The notes: generated by a model not told the origin, from the letters alone. A DNA stretch of 64,000 bases from Anabaena azotica FACHB-119 (GCF_014697625.1 NZ_JACJSG010000007.1:151317-215316); one strand, 5' to 3'; counted from the first letter of the stretch, positions 34,557-44,183 are shown. Translations and numbers: made by a program.

Positions 34557-36308
34557 TTACTCGCCCTTATTCCGCTTAAAATTCTTATCCAAAGAGACGC
34601 TACCAATACCTTGGAGAATACCACGACCAATCAAACCTAAACCTCTACCAACTATTTGTGTCAGCACAAAAACAATACCACTGCCCATAATAGATAATAG
34701 GGATTGTAAACGCGGAGCGATCGCATCTCTAAATTCCAACCCCAATGTTACCGCTAAAGGTAATCCAGATAGTTGTGCTAATTCCTCATTGCGGGGAGCG
34801 TAAATGGAAATTTGTGCAATACCACGGGGTGCAAACACAAATAGTTCGTAGCGGCTTTCAAAAATCGCCTTAGCTTCGTTGACGTAATTATTTAACCGAT
34901 ATTTCCAAGATAAATCATTTCTAAAACGCTCCAGTTCCCTTGTAGACATTAAGGTTTTTACATAAAAGTCTTGCTTAATTTCTTCCACATCTGCTAAATA
35001 ATTTAGCAGTGGTTGCATCACACCATTTGCCACCTGAATTAATAAATTTTCTAGTAAAATTTCCGCGTGAAAGTTAGCATCAGAACTACCTGCTGGGTAA
35101 GATGTATGCTCTACTTTTAAATCTGTTTGAAATAGCAAATAAGAAAACAACTCTAAGACTAAAGGTATTTTATTCAAGATTGCTGTTTGAACAACTTCGG
35201 CATTCTGTAATAATACAGTCACAATTTCCAGGTTACGTTTGCCTACTTGCACCCTGGAAAACTTACCAAAAAAATCTGTAATTACTGCTTGCCATAAATC
35301 AGATAGAATTACAGGTTGTAAATCTGGTAATTGATTGCTGGTGATTTGGGCATTACGTAAAGCATCAAGTTGTTGGGCTAGTTTTTGCAGAATTAGATAT
35401 ATTAATTCTCGTTTCCTGTCTTCACGTAAGATATCAATTTCCAAGACAGAAGATGAAACGTTTTTTAAAGGAAATTGCAGTTTATTAATACAAGAGGCAA
35501 ATAAATTAGATTGTAAAGCTCTGGGACTCAGAAGTGGCGGCGATGTTAATGTCCGTGAATCGGAAATGGTCAGAGTAGGAGTTGGTGGGGGTACTATAGG
35601 CTGAGGTTGGGAAACTGGGGGAGTTAATGGTTGCTGTTTTTCCTGGGGTAAAATTAGTAACTGATTTAGTAACCAACGACTGGCTAAAAGTTCTCGCCGC
35701 CTCCCAACAAGAACAGCTCGTTCTAATATAGGTAAGCCAGGAATTTCTAGCTGTGCTGTAACTTGTTGCAAAGCAGCATCAATGTAACTCATCCCCGATG
35801 TATGTAAATTTTGCCGCCATTTTGCCAAGGGGAGACGAGGCGCAGGTGCAACTACCGGAGGATTTTCTCTACTTACCCTTTCACCCAACCAATAGGAATT
35901 ACCAGCCGCAACTGCTTCGATAACTGTGACTAATTCAGCAATGGGTGTACCTTTAACGCAGTAACCTTTAACACCAGCAGCCCTGGCTGCCATCAGTATT
36001 CCCGCATCAGAAACCGCACTGAGGAGCAAAATTGGTAGTGTGGGGTATGTAGCTTTTAATTGCTGACACAGTTGTAAACCTTGCTGCTGACTATCAGTTG
36101 AGCGACTATTCCCTAATTCTAAAATTACCAAGTCCACTTGATGGGGGTCAATTTGGGCAAGCTGGGCAAGTATCTCTAATGCTGCTGTGTCTGTTCCGGC
36201 TTCTGACACCACTTGTAAGTTAGGTATGGCTTCCAACGCTACCCTTAGTCCAAGGCGGAAAATGGGGTCTTGGTCGATTAATAATAATTGTAAGGGGCGA
36301 TCGCTCAT
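34557..36308 (-). CDS. DUF3685 protein with N-terminal pseudo-receiver domain
   Basis: A 583-residue cyanobacterial protein. Residues 1-130 look like a response-regulator receiver: acidic pair D12/D14, the L-L-L-S-A strand and the K-G-Y-C-V-K-G lysine segment. The phosphoacceptor position in V-D-L-V-I-L-E-L is Glu64, not Asp, so normal phosphorylation is not expected. A proline-rich linker (about 225-260) leads to the DUF3685 domain (about 270-583), which is helical and whose function is unknown. The ATG at 36308 is preferred to a TTG at 36323. The gene converges on the toxin island. Confidence 0.85.
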   Translation of the reverse strand: MSDRPLQLLLIDQDPIFRLGLRVALEAIPNLQVVSEAGTDTAALEILAQLAQIDPHQVDLVILELGNSRSTDSQQQGLQLCQQLKATYPTLPILLLSAVSDAGILMAARAAGVKGYCVKGTPIAELVTVIEAVAAGNSYWLGERVSRENPPVVAPAPRLPLAKWRQNLHTSGMSYIDAALQQVTAQLEIPGLPILERAVLVGRRRELLASRWLLNQLLILPQEKQQPLTPPVSQPQPIVPPPTPTLTISDSRTLTSPPLLSPRALQSNLFASCINKLQFPLKNVSSSVLEIDILREDRKRELIYLILQKLAQQLDALRNAQITSNQLPDLQPVILSDLWQAVITDFFGKFSRVQVGKRNLEIVTVLLQNAEVVQTAILNKIPLVLELFSYLLFQTDLKVEHTSYPAGSSDANFHAEILLENLLIQVANGVMQPLLNYLADVEEIKQDFYVKTLMSTRELERFRNDLSWKYRLNNYVNEAKAIFESRYELFVFAPRGIAQISIYAPRNEELAQLSGLPLAVTLGLEFRDAIAPRLQSLLSIMGSGIVFVLTQIVGRGLGLIGRGILQGIGSVSLDKNFKRNKGE

Positions 36309-36309
36309 A

Positions 36310-36362
36310 CTCTGCTCAAGCAACTGTTGACTGTTGACTGTTGACTGTTGACTTTTGACTAA
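36310..36362. repeat. Heptamer tandem repeats (TGTTGAC)
   Basis: AACTGTTGACTGTTGACTGTTGACTGTTGACTTTTGAC occupies the gap between the divergent DUF3685 and NACHT genes. Confidence 0.75.
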
Positions 36363-36445
36363 TGACCAATACCCATTGTCACCTGTTTTCGTACACCGAG
36401 AAATGAAAGATAATGTCCATAAGTGACAATTATTTATGTGATTAA

Positions 36446-39307
36446 ATGAACCTCAGTATCCGGCATTGGTTGACAGAGCGACAAATTGAAATCAACCATA
36501 TCAAAACATTTACCTCTGGGCAATTGGCAGGTATTGCCTATCGTATTGTTCAGGATATGGAATTTAAAAGCCTGATGCCGTTGGATATTTGTACCTTAGC
36601 AGAAGTATTGCAATTAACATTAGATACTGTTGAGCAAGAAATTTCTCTGTTGGCTTTAATCACTGAAAATCTTCTGTGCAGTCTCAGTCAGAAAAAAGCA
36701 CTGAAACGTAATGAAGGTACTTGGTTAGCATTTCAAATTGCTTACTTATTTGCATTAGAACAAATTTTACTCCAAGAAGAACACTTACAAAGAACTTGGC
36801 TCAATCGTGCTAAAATTCCTATCGATATAAAAATAGTTACTCTTAATCCCCAACTCCCAGGGTTGTTAAAAACAATCTCTTCTGGGAAACTGAGTGATAC
36901 TCAAGCTGAACAAGCACTTTCTTCCCTGGCAAATTCCTTATTAGTGCAACAAATGAACAATGCTACTGAAGCTTGGTTTGTTGCTAATGGTGCGGAAGAA
37001 TTTGCAGCTAAACTCATGACGCAGCGTTTAAATAATGCACTCCCAGGCTACCTACTCAAAATCATCGCTGAGAATCCTGCACCTCTAGCCCAGCTACAAA
37101 AATTTTTCTGCTTAGGGACTCTCAGTGATGTCTCCACCATTAACTTATATAAAGAAAATTATCGAGCCAGTTTACTACAAACTCTCAGCACACCGTTGCT
37201 GATAGAGTATTTTTCTCTGAAGGACATCTACATTCCTCCAGTTGGTATACCTCAAGAAACTAGCGATGGAAAGCCAGTTGATTTACAAACATGGGTAGAA
37301 AAACAACTAACTGACTTAGAAACTATTACGGTAATTGAGTCAGAACCAGGCTATGGTAAAAGCAGTTTCTGTCAAATATGGGCGGCGGAAGTAGCATTAA
37401 AACTTTACCCGAATTGGCTACCAGTGGTGATACGGTTGCGGGATATTCAGTATGGAAAAAGTTTACTAGAAACTCTCAACTCTGGTTTTACATTTAATAG
37501 TTATACAAATTTAGCTACTTGGTTAGAGCAAGCAGATCCTCGGTGTATCTTATTACTAGATGGATTAGATGAACTTCCCCCTTCTTTTAATGGTAGGGCA
37601 AAGGCAATTTTTCTCCAACAGTTGTGGCAATTCCAGTCTCAAGGACAACATAAAATTGTGCTGACTAGCCGCACTACAACTGTGCAGGAAATAATTTCCG
37701 AAATCCCCCTGCAATTGCAAAGAATTACAATTCAACCCTTAGAAGTTAATGAACTAAAGCAATGGTTTCAGCAATGGGCATCAGTCCAGTCCTTATCTAC
37801 TGCTCAAAACTATTTTACTTTTTTAAAACAGGCAGGATTATTTACTACTAAATCTCACTTAATAGAACTATCCTATCTGATACGCCAACCATTAATGCTG
37901 TATTTATTGGCTATTATACACCGCGACGGCTTATTAGATGAGAAAATATTACAAAAAAATCATCGGGCTACCCTGCTTTGGGAAATTCACTCACGCTTGA
38001 GGCGATGGTTGCTGGGCTATCCCTTGTTTGATGAGGTGAATACTATTCTATCACGTTCAGGAACGGCTCATATTCACCGTACAGCAGAAGCGATCGCTAA
38101 TCTCCTCACAGATTACCATCCCCAAGAATTAATCGCACAAATGCAGGCGATCGCACTCCAGATACTACATAGCGAGCGTTACCAAATCACTCTACCTAAA
38201 GAAGTAAATCCTAACACCCTACCAGCTTTTTATTTCCAAACCTACAAAGAAAAAACGAGCCTACAACACAAGAAAATAAATCAACTGATCAACTCAGAAC
38301 TAAAAATACAATTCTCTGTGCGCCAACTAGGAAATTACCTCTGTGCTGAAGCTGTAGCAAACCAACTGCAAATGCTAACTCAGCAGCAAGCTGATGTGTA
38401 CGGCACAGAAACATTTATTTTAGATAATCCTACTACTGTTGCCGAACATCTTTACTATTTATTAGGTTATGGCATTATCACACAGGAAATTGCCGAATTA
38501 ATTATGGCTGCTTTACCAACCCAGCACAAGCCAACTCTCTTACAACGTCTAGAATCTTTTTGGCTTGCTTGGTGTCAAGGGCGCTGGTTAGATGGAGGTA
38601 TTGCACACAAGATATTACCCTATTTTCATAGTTTACAAAACCCTGTCAATGTTGAGCAAGTTAATACAAATGTCGGCGTGAATATATTTTTATTGCTGGC
38701 TGCAATTTGTCGGGATATACAGGTTATTTTTTCCCCTTGTGGTAATCCTCTTAATATTCATGAGTTTTACCCAGAAACAATGAAATTTTTGTTAGCTAAA
38801 GCGGTACTTTTAGTAGATAATCATCTCATGAAGCGCATCTGTTCCCAATCTTTAGTTAAAATCAACCTTTCAGGTGCATTGTTATCAAAAGTTGTGTTGA
38901 GTGGGGCAAATCTTGAACAGGCAGATTTATCTAATGCTATTTTAGTAAATGCTAACTTAACCGATGCTAACTTAACAGGCGCTAATTTAACAGGCGCTAA
39001 TTTAACAGGCGCTAATTTAACAGGCGTGAACCTAGAAAGCGTCAATCTCACCAATGCTTGCTTATATGATGCTATCTTCAGCGAAGCTGACAGAGAAATT
39101 GCCAAACTCAACGGTGCTTTATTCTCTGTGGAACAATTTCAGGTAGTAAAAAGTTTAGTATTTAAACAACCACATTCAAGTGATTTTAGTACCACAGATG
39201 AAACAAAACTTTGGGATCAAAATTCTATCTATACGGACTCAATTGAAACCTTAGAAGGTGAAATAATTATGCCCACGTTAAGTTATGAGTTGACAGGTGA
39301 CAGTTGA
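36446..39307 (+). CDS. NACHT NTPase with C-terminal pentapeptide repeats
   Basis: A 953-residue protein. The N-terminal ~260 residues are helical and unrecognised. The NACHT core has Walker A E-S-E-P-G-Y-G-K-S-S (298-307) and Walker B C-I-L-L-L-D-G-L-D-E-L-P-P (367-379), then T-S-R (sensor) and a helical region. A pentapeptide solenoid (about 800-870, with four nearly identical A-N-L-T-G units) takes the place where other STAND proteins carry LRR, WD40 or TPR sensors. It resembles bacterial NACHT proteins, some of which defend against phage, but no known effector domain is visible. The last residues are encoded by heptamer repeats, so the C-terminus has been altered by repeat expansion. Confidence 0.87.
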   Translation: MNLSIRHWLTERQIEINHIKTFTSGQLAGIAYRIVQDMEFKSLMPLDICTLAEVLQLTLDTVEQEISLLALITENLLCSLSQKKALKRNEGTWLAFQIAYLFALEQILLQEEHLQRTWLNRAKIPIDIKIVTLNPQLPGLLKTISSGKLSDTQAEQALSSLANSLLVQQMNNATEAWFVANGAEEFAAKLMTQRLNNALPGYLLKIIAENPAPLAQLQKFFCLGTLSDVSTINLYKENYRASLLQTLSTPLLIEYFSLKDIYIPPVGIPQETSDGKPVDLQTWVEKQLTDLETITVIESEPGYGKSSFCQIWAAEVALKLYPNWLPVVIRLRDIQYGKSLLETLNSGFTFNSYTNLATWLEQADPRCILLLDGLDELPPSFNGRAKAIFLQQLWQFQSQGQHKIVLTSRTTTVQEIISEIPLQLQRITIQPLEVNELKQWFQQWASVQSLSTAQNYFTFLKQAGLFTTKSHLIELSYLIRQPLMLYLLAIIHRDGLLDEKILQKNHRATLLWEIHSRLRRWLLGYPLFDEVNTILSRSGTAHIHRTAEAIANLLTDYHPQELIAQMQAIALQILHSERYQITLPKEVNPNTLPAFYFQTYKEKTSLQHKKINQLINSELKIQFSVRQLGNYLCAEAVANQLQMLTQQQADVYGTETFILDNPTTVAEHLYYLLGYGIITQEIAELIMAALPTQHKPTLLQRLESFWLAWCQGRWLDGGIAHKILPYFHSLQNPVNVEQVNTNVGVNIFLLLAAICRDIQVIFSPCGNPLNIHEFYPETMKFLLAKAVLLVDNHLMKRICSQSLVKINLSGALLSKVVLSGANLEQADLSNAILVNANLTDANLTGANLTGANLTGANLTGVNLESVNLTNACLYDAIFSEADREIAKLNGALFSVEQFQVVKSLVFKQPHSSDFSTTDETKLWDQNSIYTDSIETLEGEIIMPTLSYELTGDS

Positions 39308-39346
39308 CAGTTGACAGTTGACAGTTGACAGTTGACAGTTGACATT
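39290..39346. repeat. Heptamer repeats overlapping a gene end
   Basis: GACAGTT/GACAGGT units run from inside the last codons of the NACHT gene to 39346. They are followed by a C-rich tract with two copies of CACCCT(A/G)CGGGAAGCAAGCTACATCTC (39383-39462). Confidence 0.75.
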
Positions 39347-39470
39347 TGTTCTCCCTCATCTCCCCCATCTCCCCCCACTCCCACCCTACGGGAAGCAAGC
39401 TACATCTCCCCCATCTCCCCCTGCTCCCCCTGCTCCCACCCTGCGGGAAGCAAGCTACATCTCCCCCATC

Positions 39471-39929
39471 TCACTCCCCCATCCCCTGATTTTGAGGATG
39501 GCGATACCCATAGAAATTAATGCTGTAATCTGTAATTTTGACCCCCGTTTTTTGTTCTACCTCTTGGATAAACTGTTCTGGAAGCTGAATATGTACATCT
39601 AAAATCTGGTTAGTATCCAGACAGTTGACATGGCTGTGAGAGTCGCTGATATTTCCGTATAAACGCCCATCACAACGTTCGATACTCTCGATGATACCTT
39701 GACTGGATAATGCTTCTAAGTTTTGATAAACAGATGTATGACCAATGTCTTTACCTTGCTGGTTGAGGCGATCGTAAATTTCCCTAGCAGAAAGATGCTC
39801 ATTTGCTTGCCATAGCAATTCTAGAATAAAGCGGCGCTGGCGACTAACGCGCATTCCTAACATCTGACACCGCTCAAGAGCATCTTCTAGAGAACGAATT
39901 GGTTTTGTAGATATTGCCTGTTGCTGCAT
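39471..39929 (-). CDS. Fur-family transcriptional regulator (PerR/FurC-like)
   Basis: A 152-residue repressor. The winged helix (about 20-95) has R-V-S-R-Q-R-R-F-I-L-E-L-L and the recognition helix G-H-T-S-V-Y-Q-N-L-E-A-L. The metal-sensing half has H-S-H-V-N-C near residue 106. The C-x-x-C structural zinc pairs found in many Fur proteins are absent; a single Cys is left. The sequence looks most like cyanobacterial PerR/FurC, which controls peroxide response and other genes, but assignment among Fur paralogues is by memory. It probably acts as a DNA-bound dimer. There is no obvious target gene alongside. Confidence 0.88.
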   Translation of the reverse strand: MQQQAISTKPIRSLEDALERCQMLGMRVSRQRRFILELLWQANEHLSAREIYDRLNQQGKDIGHTSVYQNLEALSSQGIIESIERCDGRLYGNISDSHSHVNCLDTNQILDVHIQLPEQFIQEVEQKTGVKITDYSINFYGYRHPQNQGMGE

Positions 39930-40700
39930 ATTTAATAAGTTTATTTACTATGGAGGAATTTTCCTAATTTGATGGTTATTGCTGTTTTATATATATGAAG
40001 ATATTACATGAAAATTCATTACCTCTAACTGTGTTGTGGCTTTTGTCTGCTGCGGTAATCACAGTTTGAGATAATAATTTTTGTTGCTCTTGGAGAGGTT
40101 GCTTCGTCACACCTTAATCTAAAACAAACTCATTACAACTTTAACTTAAAATTGTGGTAAATGTCCACCTTATGGGGGGACTGGTGAGACAGCGCTCTTG
40201 GTAGGGTTTCCCTCTCTTAGGTTCGCGTTGGCGTAGCCTCACGTAGTGAAGCGTGTCGTAGACAGACGCTGACGCGAACAGCAGGCGACTGCATACCAGA
40301 AGGGGGGCTGGGGAATAGCTGGAAAGGCTTTTGGTATGACAAAGGAATAATATTAATTGTGCAGTAAATTTTCCTAAAAAAGCGATCGCTACTGTTATCA
40401 AAGTTTAACTTGACCGCACAAAAGCCTAACTGAGGTAGGAAGTGAGAATGTGTAGAAATGTTTAGTGAACTTATTTGTGCGATGTCTACGATGGGATACG
40501 CCTAAGCTGACACTCATACAAATATATGCGCCCCTACAGCTATATGTATCAAGATTTTTATGCAATAATATAAAATCTATTCTCCCGTAAGATGCGATAA
40601 GTTAGCCTCACCTGTCGCTGAAAGCACTAAAATTAAGTTATACCTATTCGCCAAGCTTTACCAACAAATCCAAACTGAGAAATACCTGTAAAGTCTGGCT
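39930..40700. other. Gene-free span with inverted-repeat element
   Basis: I find no credible gene. An imperfect palindromic element lies at about 40222-40279 (GTTCGCGTTGGCGT...ACGCTGACGCGAAC), of the type dispersed in Nostoc genomes. The remainder is AT-rich. Confidence 0.5.
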
Positions 40701-40759
40701 TGCTTCATGACTACCAAGATATAAGCAGAGTTCAGGTTAACTTAAGGAGCAAAAAAATT

Positions 40760-41404
40760 ATGTTACTAGAACTCAACCAACTAATTGTGCCTGCTGGTCA
40801 TCAGTTATTGATGAAAGATATTTCCTGGGCAACATACAAAAGTATTTTGGCAGAACTAGGAGAAAATCGTAGTTATAGAGTATCTTACAATCAAGGGGTG
40901 CTGGAAATAATGGCTCCATTACCAGAGCATGAAGTAGGCAAAGTAATTATTGGTGACTTAGTAAAAGCTTTACTTGAAGAACTCGATATTGAATTTTGGA
41001 GTTTAGGTTCTACGACTTTTGATAAAGAAAGTATGGATGCAGGGGTAGAACCTGATGATTGTTTTTATATAGAAAATGAAGCTAAGGTTAGAGGCAAAGA
41101 AAGAATTAATTTAGAAATTGACCCACCCCCTGATTTAGCTATTGAGATTGATATCACCTCTCGGACTCGTTTTAATAATTATCAAGCGTTAAAAGTTCCC
41201 GAATTGTGGCGTTGGAATGGTAGCAGGCTAGAAATCAACGTACTTGTAGAGGGTAGCTATGTACAAACTAATCAAAGTCGCAACTTTCCCAATTTCCCTA
41301 TTAGCCAAGTGATTCCTGAATATTTGATGCTTTGTAAAACTGATGGTAGAAACGCCACCATGAAAGCATTTAGAAGCTGGATAAGGCAACAAATAGCTAG
41401 TTAG
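40760..41404 (+). CDS. Uma2 family endonuclease (DUF820)
   Basis: A 214-residue protein with the PD-(D/E)xK-like fold. Key segments are Y-R-V-S-Y-N-Q-G-V-L-E-I-M, P-L-P-E-H-E (about 53-58), the acidic V-E-P-D-D-C-F-Y-I-E-N, and D-L-A-I-E-I-D-I-T-S. The ATG at 40760 is chosen because AAGGAG stands ten bases ahead; a frame start at 40700 would add 20 residues. Uma2 genes are multiplied in cyanobacteria and their biological function is unsettled. Confidence 0.85.
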   Translation: MLLELNQLIVPAGHQLLMKDISWATYKSILAELGENRSYRVSYNQGVLEIMAPLPEHEVGKVIIGDLVKALLEELDIEFWSLGSTTFDKESMDAGVEPDDCFYIENEAKVRGKERINLEIDPPPDLAIEIDITSRTRFNNYQALKVPELWRWNGSRLEINVLVEGSYVQTNQSRNFPNFPISQVIPEYLMLCKTDGRNATMKAFRSWIRQQIAS

Positions 41405-41471
41405 TGATTAAACGAATCTCGACGCTGGAAATAAATTCAATAAATAATACTTTAAGTATAGTAACTTTTAA

Positions 41472-41538
41472 GTAGGGTGTGTTACGGCTATGTAAGGATT
41501 TGAGCGTTGGCGAAATGAGAAATTAGCCGTAACGCACC
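41472..41538. mobile_element. MITE-like element, GTTACGGCTA family, copy 2
   Basis: Inverted ends GTGTTACGGCTA and TAGCCGTAACGCAC, with the internal AAGGATTTGAGCG shared with the copy at 25028-25092. Confidence 0.65.
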
Positions 41539-41600
41539 AGCAAATACGGTCACTGCTTTAACGCTACAATTTAAGGTTTACTTTATAAATCATATCTAAC

Positions 41601-41722
41601 AGGACTCACGCAAGTGTCACAATTAGTGGTTGGTGCGTGACGCTACAAGTCTCATGACTACGTTCAAATATTATCGCTCCTCACACACCCTACAGAAAAA
41701 ATATGCCAGTTGCGTAAGTCAT
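41601..41722. mobile_element. Degenerate MITE with GGACTTACGCA-type ends
   Basis: About 122 bp beginning AGGACTCACGCAAGTG and ending CAGTTGCGTAAGTCAT, which are imperfect inverted repeats of each other. ATATCTAA occurs at both flanks (41592-41599 and 41721-41728), as a target duplication would. It is related by its ends to the element at 51675-51816. Confidence 0.5.
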
Positions 41723-41900
41723 ATCTAAAAGAGATTATCATCGAATTAACGCTGAACAGAATGCCAATTCTGTTTCTAGTAATGCCATTTGTTGACCAAG
41801 ATTTTTGTTAGAATATTTACAGTTATTATTGGTCAATGACGAAGCTGATAGGCGTTATCTAATTCTGGGAAATCGTCGTTTTATAAATTAGCAATTTGAT

Positions 41901-43313
41901 ATGCGAGTACTAGATAAAAAGTTAAATCAAAAAGCTTGGGCAGGTGGAGTTATGGAACCTGCAAAAGAATTTCCGCTTACCCAATTATCAATCATCTCTG
42001 GGAAAATCCCCGCAGGACTGCGTGGTACACTTTATCGCAACGGCCCTGGAAGGCTAGAACGTGGTGGTGTGCGTGCCGGACATTGGTTTGATGGAGATGG
42101 GGCAATTTTGGCTGTTAACTTTACCGATGCAGGTGCTAGTGCAGTTTATCGCTACGTACAAACTACAGGCTATCAACAAGAAAGCACAGTCGGAAAATTC
42201 CTGTACGGTAATTATGGCATGACTGCACCTGGGCCTGTCTGGAATCAATGGCGCAAACCAACCAAAAATGCTGCTAATACCTCAGTGTTGGCATTACCTG
42301 ATAAACTCTTAGCATTGTGGGAAGGTGGTAAACCCCATGCCTTAGATTTAGAAACTTTAGAAACTTGGGGCGAAGATGATTTAGAGGGTTTAACTAATGG
42401 ATTACCCTATTCAGCACATTTTAAACAAGACCCAAAAACAAAAGAAATTTTTAACTTTGGCGTTAGCGTCGGGTTAAATGGCAAATTGAATGTTTACAAA
42501 AGCGACTCTACAGGGAAAATTATCCAAAAAGCAGCATACCCGATAGATGGGTTGCCTCTAGTACATGATTTTGTCTTAGCAGGACAGTATCTGGTATTTT
42601 TTATTCCCCCAGTGCGGTTAGATATGCTGCCTGTTTTGTTGGGAATAAGCAACTATAGTGATGCTATGAAGTGGCGACCAGAATTAGGGACTCAGATTTT
42701 GGTAATTGACCGCGAAACTTTATCTATAGTCAGTCGAGGGGAAGCAGAACCTTGGTATCAGTGGCATTTTGCCAACGGTTATGTAGATGATAGCGGTGCA
42801 GTAATTGTAGATATCGCCCGTTATGAAGATTTTCAAACGAACCAATTTCTCAAAGAAATAGCGACAGGTAAAACTCAAACTCCAGCTAAGAGTAGCTTTT
42901 CACGAGTCATTTTTAATCCCCAAACAGCTAAAGTAACAGGAATTGAGAAAATATTAGACCGACAATGTGAATTTCCCATTGTCGCCGCGCCAAATGTCGG
43001 ACAAGCCTCACGATACACATATATGTCAGGATACCGTCAAGGGACAGATATCAGCCAAGAAATGTTAAATACAATTGCCCGCTTCGACCACAAGACAGAT
43101 ACCCTGACAGAAGCAGACCTTGGAGAAAATCGTTATCCTTGTGAACCGATCCCTGTTGAAGATTGGGTGTTAACGGTGGTGTATGATGGCAATTCTGGTA
43201 GTAGTGAAGTTTGGGTATATGATAGCGATCGCCTAGACCAAGAACCAGTTTGTAAATTAGCATTACCTAGCGTCATTCCTCCCGGTTTCCACGGCACTTG
43301 GCAAAGTGCGTAA
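41901..43313 (+). CDS. Carotenoid oxygenase
   Basis: A 470-residue carotenoid-cleaving dioxygenase of the RPE65 family. It shows R-N-G-P-G early on, H-W-F-D-G-D-G (61-67), and four histidines for the iron in the expected order: H173 (S-A-H-F), H222 (V-H-D-F), H289 (W-H-F) and H464 (F-H-G-T-W). It should split a carotenoid or apocarotenoid double bond with O2. It is probably peripheral to membranes. Its final 29 codons are duplicated 0.8 kb downstream, after a VapBC-like module, suggesting insertion at the gene's 3' end. The product remains full length. Confidence 0.93.
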   Translation: MRVLDKKLNQKAWAGGVMEPAKEFPLTQLSIISGKIPAGLRGTLYRNGPGRLERGGVRAGHWFDGDGAILAVNFTDAGASAVYRYVQTTGYQQESTVGKFLYGNYGMTAPGPVWNQWRKPTKNAANTSVLALPDKLLALWEGGKPHALDLETLETWGEDDLEGLTNGLPYSAHFKQDPKTKEIFNFGVSVGLNGKLNVYKSDSTGKIIQKAAYPIDGLPLVHDFVLAGQYLVFFIPPVRLDMLPVLLGISNYSDAMKWRPELGTQILVIDRETLSIVSRGEAEPWYQWHFANGYVDDSGAVIVDIARYEDFQTNQFLKEIATGKTQTPAKSSFSRVIFNPQTAKVTGIEKILDRQCEFPIVAAPNVGQASRYTYMSGYRQGTDISQEMLNTIARFDHKTDTLTEADLGENRYPCEPIPVEDWVLTVVYDGNSGSSEVWVYDSDRLDQEPVCKLALPSVIPPGFHGTWQSA

Positions 43314-43356
43314 ATTGCTATAATGTTCCTACAACTTTTATTTACCTGAGATTCCT

Positions 43357-43569
43357 ATGACCTCCGAGCAACTTGAACAAAGTTCTCCACAACTCGAAGC
43401 GCGTGTGGCAACTTTGGAGGTAGAATTGGCACAAATGAAACAATTGCTGTCTGGAGTTATTCAGGAAAAAACCCCTTGGTGGTTAAAAGTTGTAGGTAGC
43501 TTTGAAAATGACTCTACCTTTGATGAAGCCATTCGCCTGGGAAAAGAATGGCGTAAGTCAGCTAATTAG
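43357..43569 (+). CDS. Probable antitoxin of a VapBC-like pair
   Basis: A 70-residue protein with a short N-terminal coiled coil (L-E-A-R-V-A-T-L-E-V-E-L-A-Q-M-K) and a C-terminal segment, F-E-N-D-S-T-F-D-E-A-I-R-L-G-K-E-W-R, which matches tails of small cyanobacterial antitoxins that wrap a PIN toxin. The toxin gene begins 17 bp downstream. No classical DNA-binding motif is visible, so autoregulation is uncertain. Confidence 0.75.
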   Translation: MTSEQLEQSSPQLEARVATLEVELAQMKQLLSGVIQEKTPWWLKVVGSFENDSTFDEAIRLGKEWRKSAN

Positions 43570-43586
43570 GTCGCTAAAATTGCAAA

Positions 43587-44012
43587 ATGTACATTCTTGA
43601 TACCGACCATCTCAGTCTCATCCAGCGTAATAACCAAGAGGGAAAGCGCATTCTAGCAAGACTGACAGCTATTAAAGATGTTGACGTTGTAGTGACTATA
43701 ATTACCTACCAAGAACAACTTAGAGGTCGGCTCAATGTGATATCTAGAGCAAAAACAGTAGATGATCAGATTTTAGCATATCAAGGACTACAGCAACTAG
43801 CTACAGATTACCGCTTTATTGTGATTGTTCCTTTTAACAGCACAGCAGCTATAGAACATCAACGCCTAAGAAAAGCCTATCCTCGTTTAGGAAATATGGA
43901 TTTAAAAATTGCTGCTATTTGTTTGACTAACAACGCCACTTTACTAACTCGTAATACCTCAGATTTTGGACAAATTGGAGAACTGCGAATAGAGGACTGG
44001 TCAAAATTATAG
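43587..44012 (+). CDS. PIN-domain toxin (VapC family)
   Basis: A 141-residue PIN nuclease. The acidic active site is complete: Asp5 (L-D-T-D), Glu43 (Y-Q-E-Q), Asp105 (N-M-D-L-K-I-A) and Asp126 (T-S-D-F). PIN toxins of this class cleave RNA, often tRNA, when the antitoxin is lost. It is paired with the small gene just upstream. The pair sits between the 3' end of the carotenoid oxygenase gene and a duplicate of that end. Confidence 0.9.
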   Translation: MYILDTDHLSLIQRNNQEGKRILARLTAIKDVDVVVTIITYQEQLRGRLNVISRAKTVDDQILAYQGLQQLATDYRFIVIVPFNSTAAIEHQRLRKAYPRLGNMDLKIAAICLTNNATLLTRNTSDFGQIGELRIEDWSKL

Positions 44013-44038
44013 CGACGATGCTCCGCCCCACCGGAGGT

Positions 44039-44128
44039 GATCGCCTAGACCAAGCACCAGTTTGTCAATTACAATTACCTAGCGTCATTCCTCACAGTTT
44101 CCACGGCACATGGAATCCTATGAAATAG
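44039..44128 (+). pseudogene. Duplicated 3' end of the carotenoid oxygenase gene
   Basis: Thirty codons, stop included, read D-R-L-D-Q-A-P-V-C-Q and end with F-H-G-T-W-N-P-M-K. They align with the true gene end at 43227-43313 (D-R-L-D-Q-E-P-V-C-K ... F-H-G-T-W). The copy includes the last iron-binding histidine. It has no start and is not expressed as such. Confidence 0.88.
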
Positions 44129-44183
44129 AATAGAGAAGAAGACAAAGCATATTTAACATCCAGCTAACTCAGCATAATCTCCC

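Noticed and set aside
38821..39111. 96-residue frame opposite the pentapeptide region of the NACHT gene
   Set aside because: It is a complement of the A-N-L-T-G repeats, with no independent support.
39332..39602. Pro/Ser-rich frames after the NACHT gene
   Set aside because: They are translations of C-rich repeat DNA (CATCTCCCCC).
40141..40401. 86-residue minus-strand frame
   Set aside because: It runs across a palindromic repeat element and has no family resemblance.
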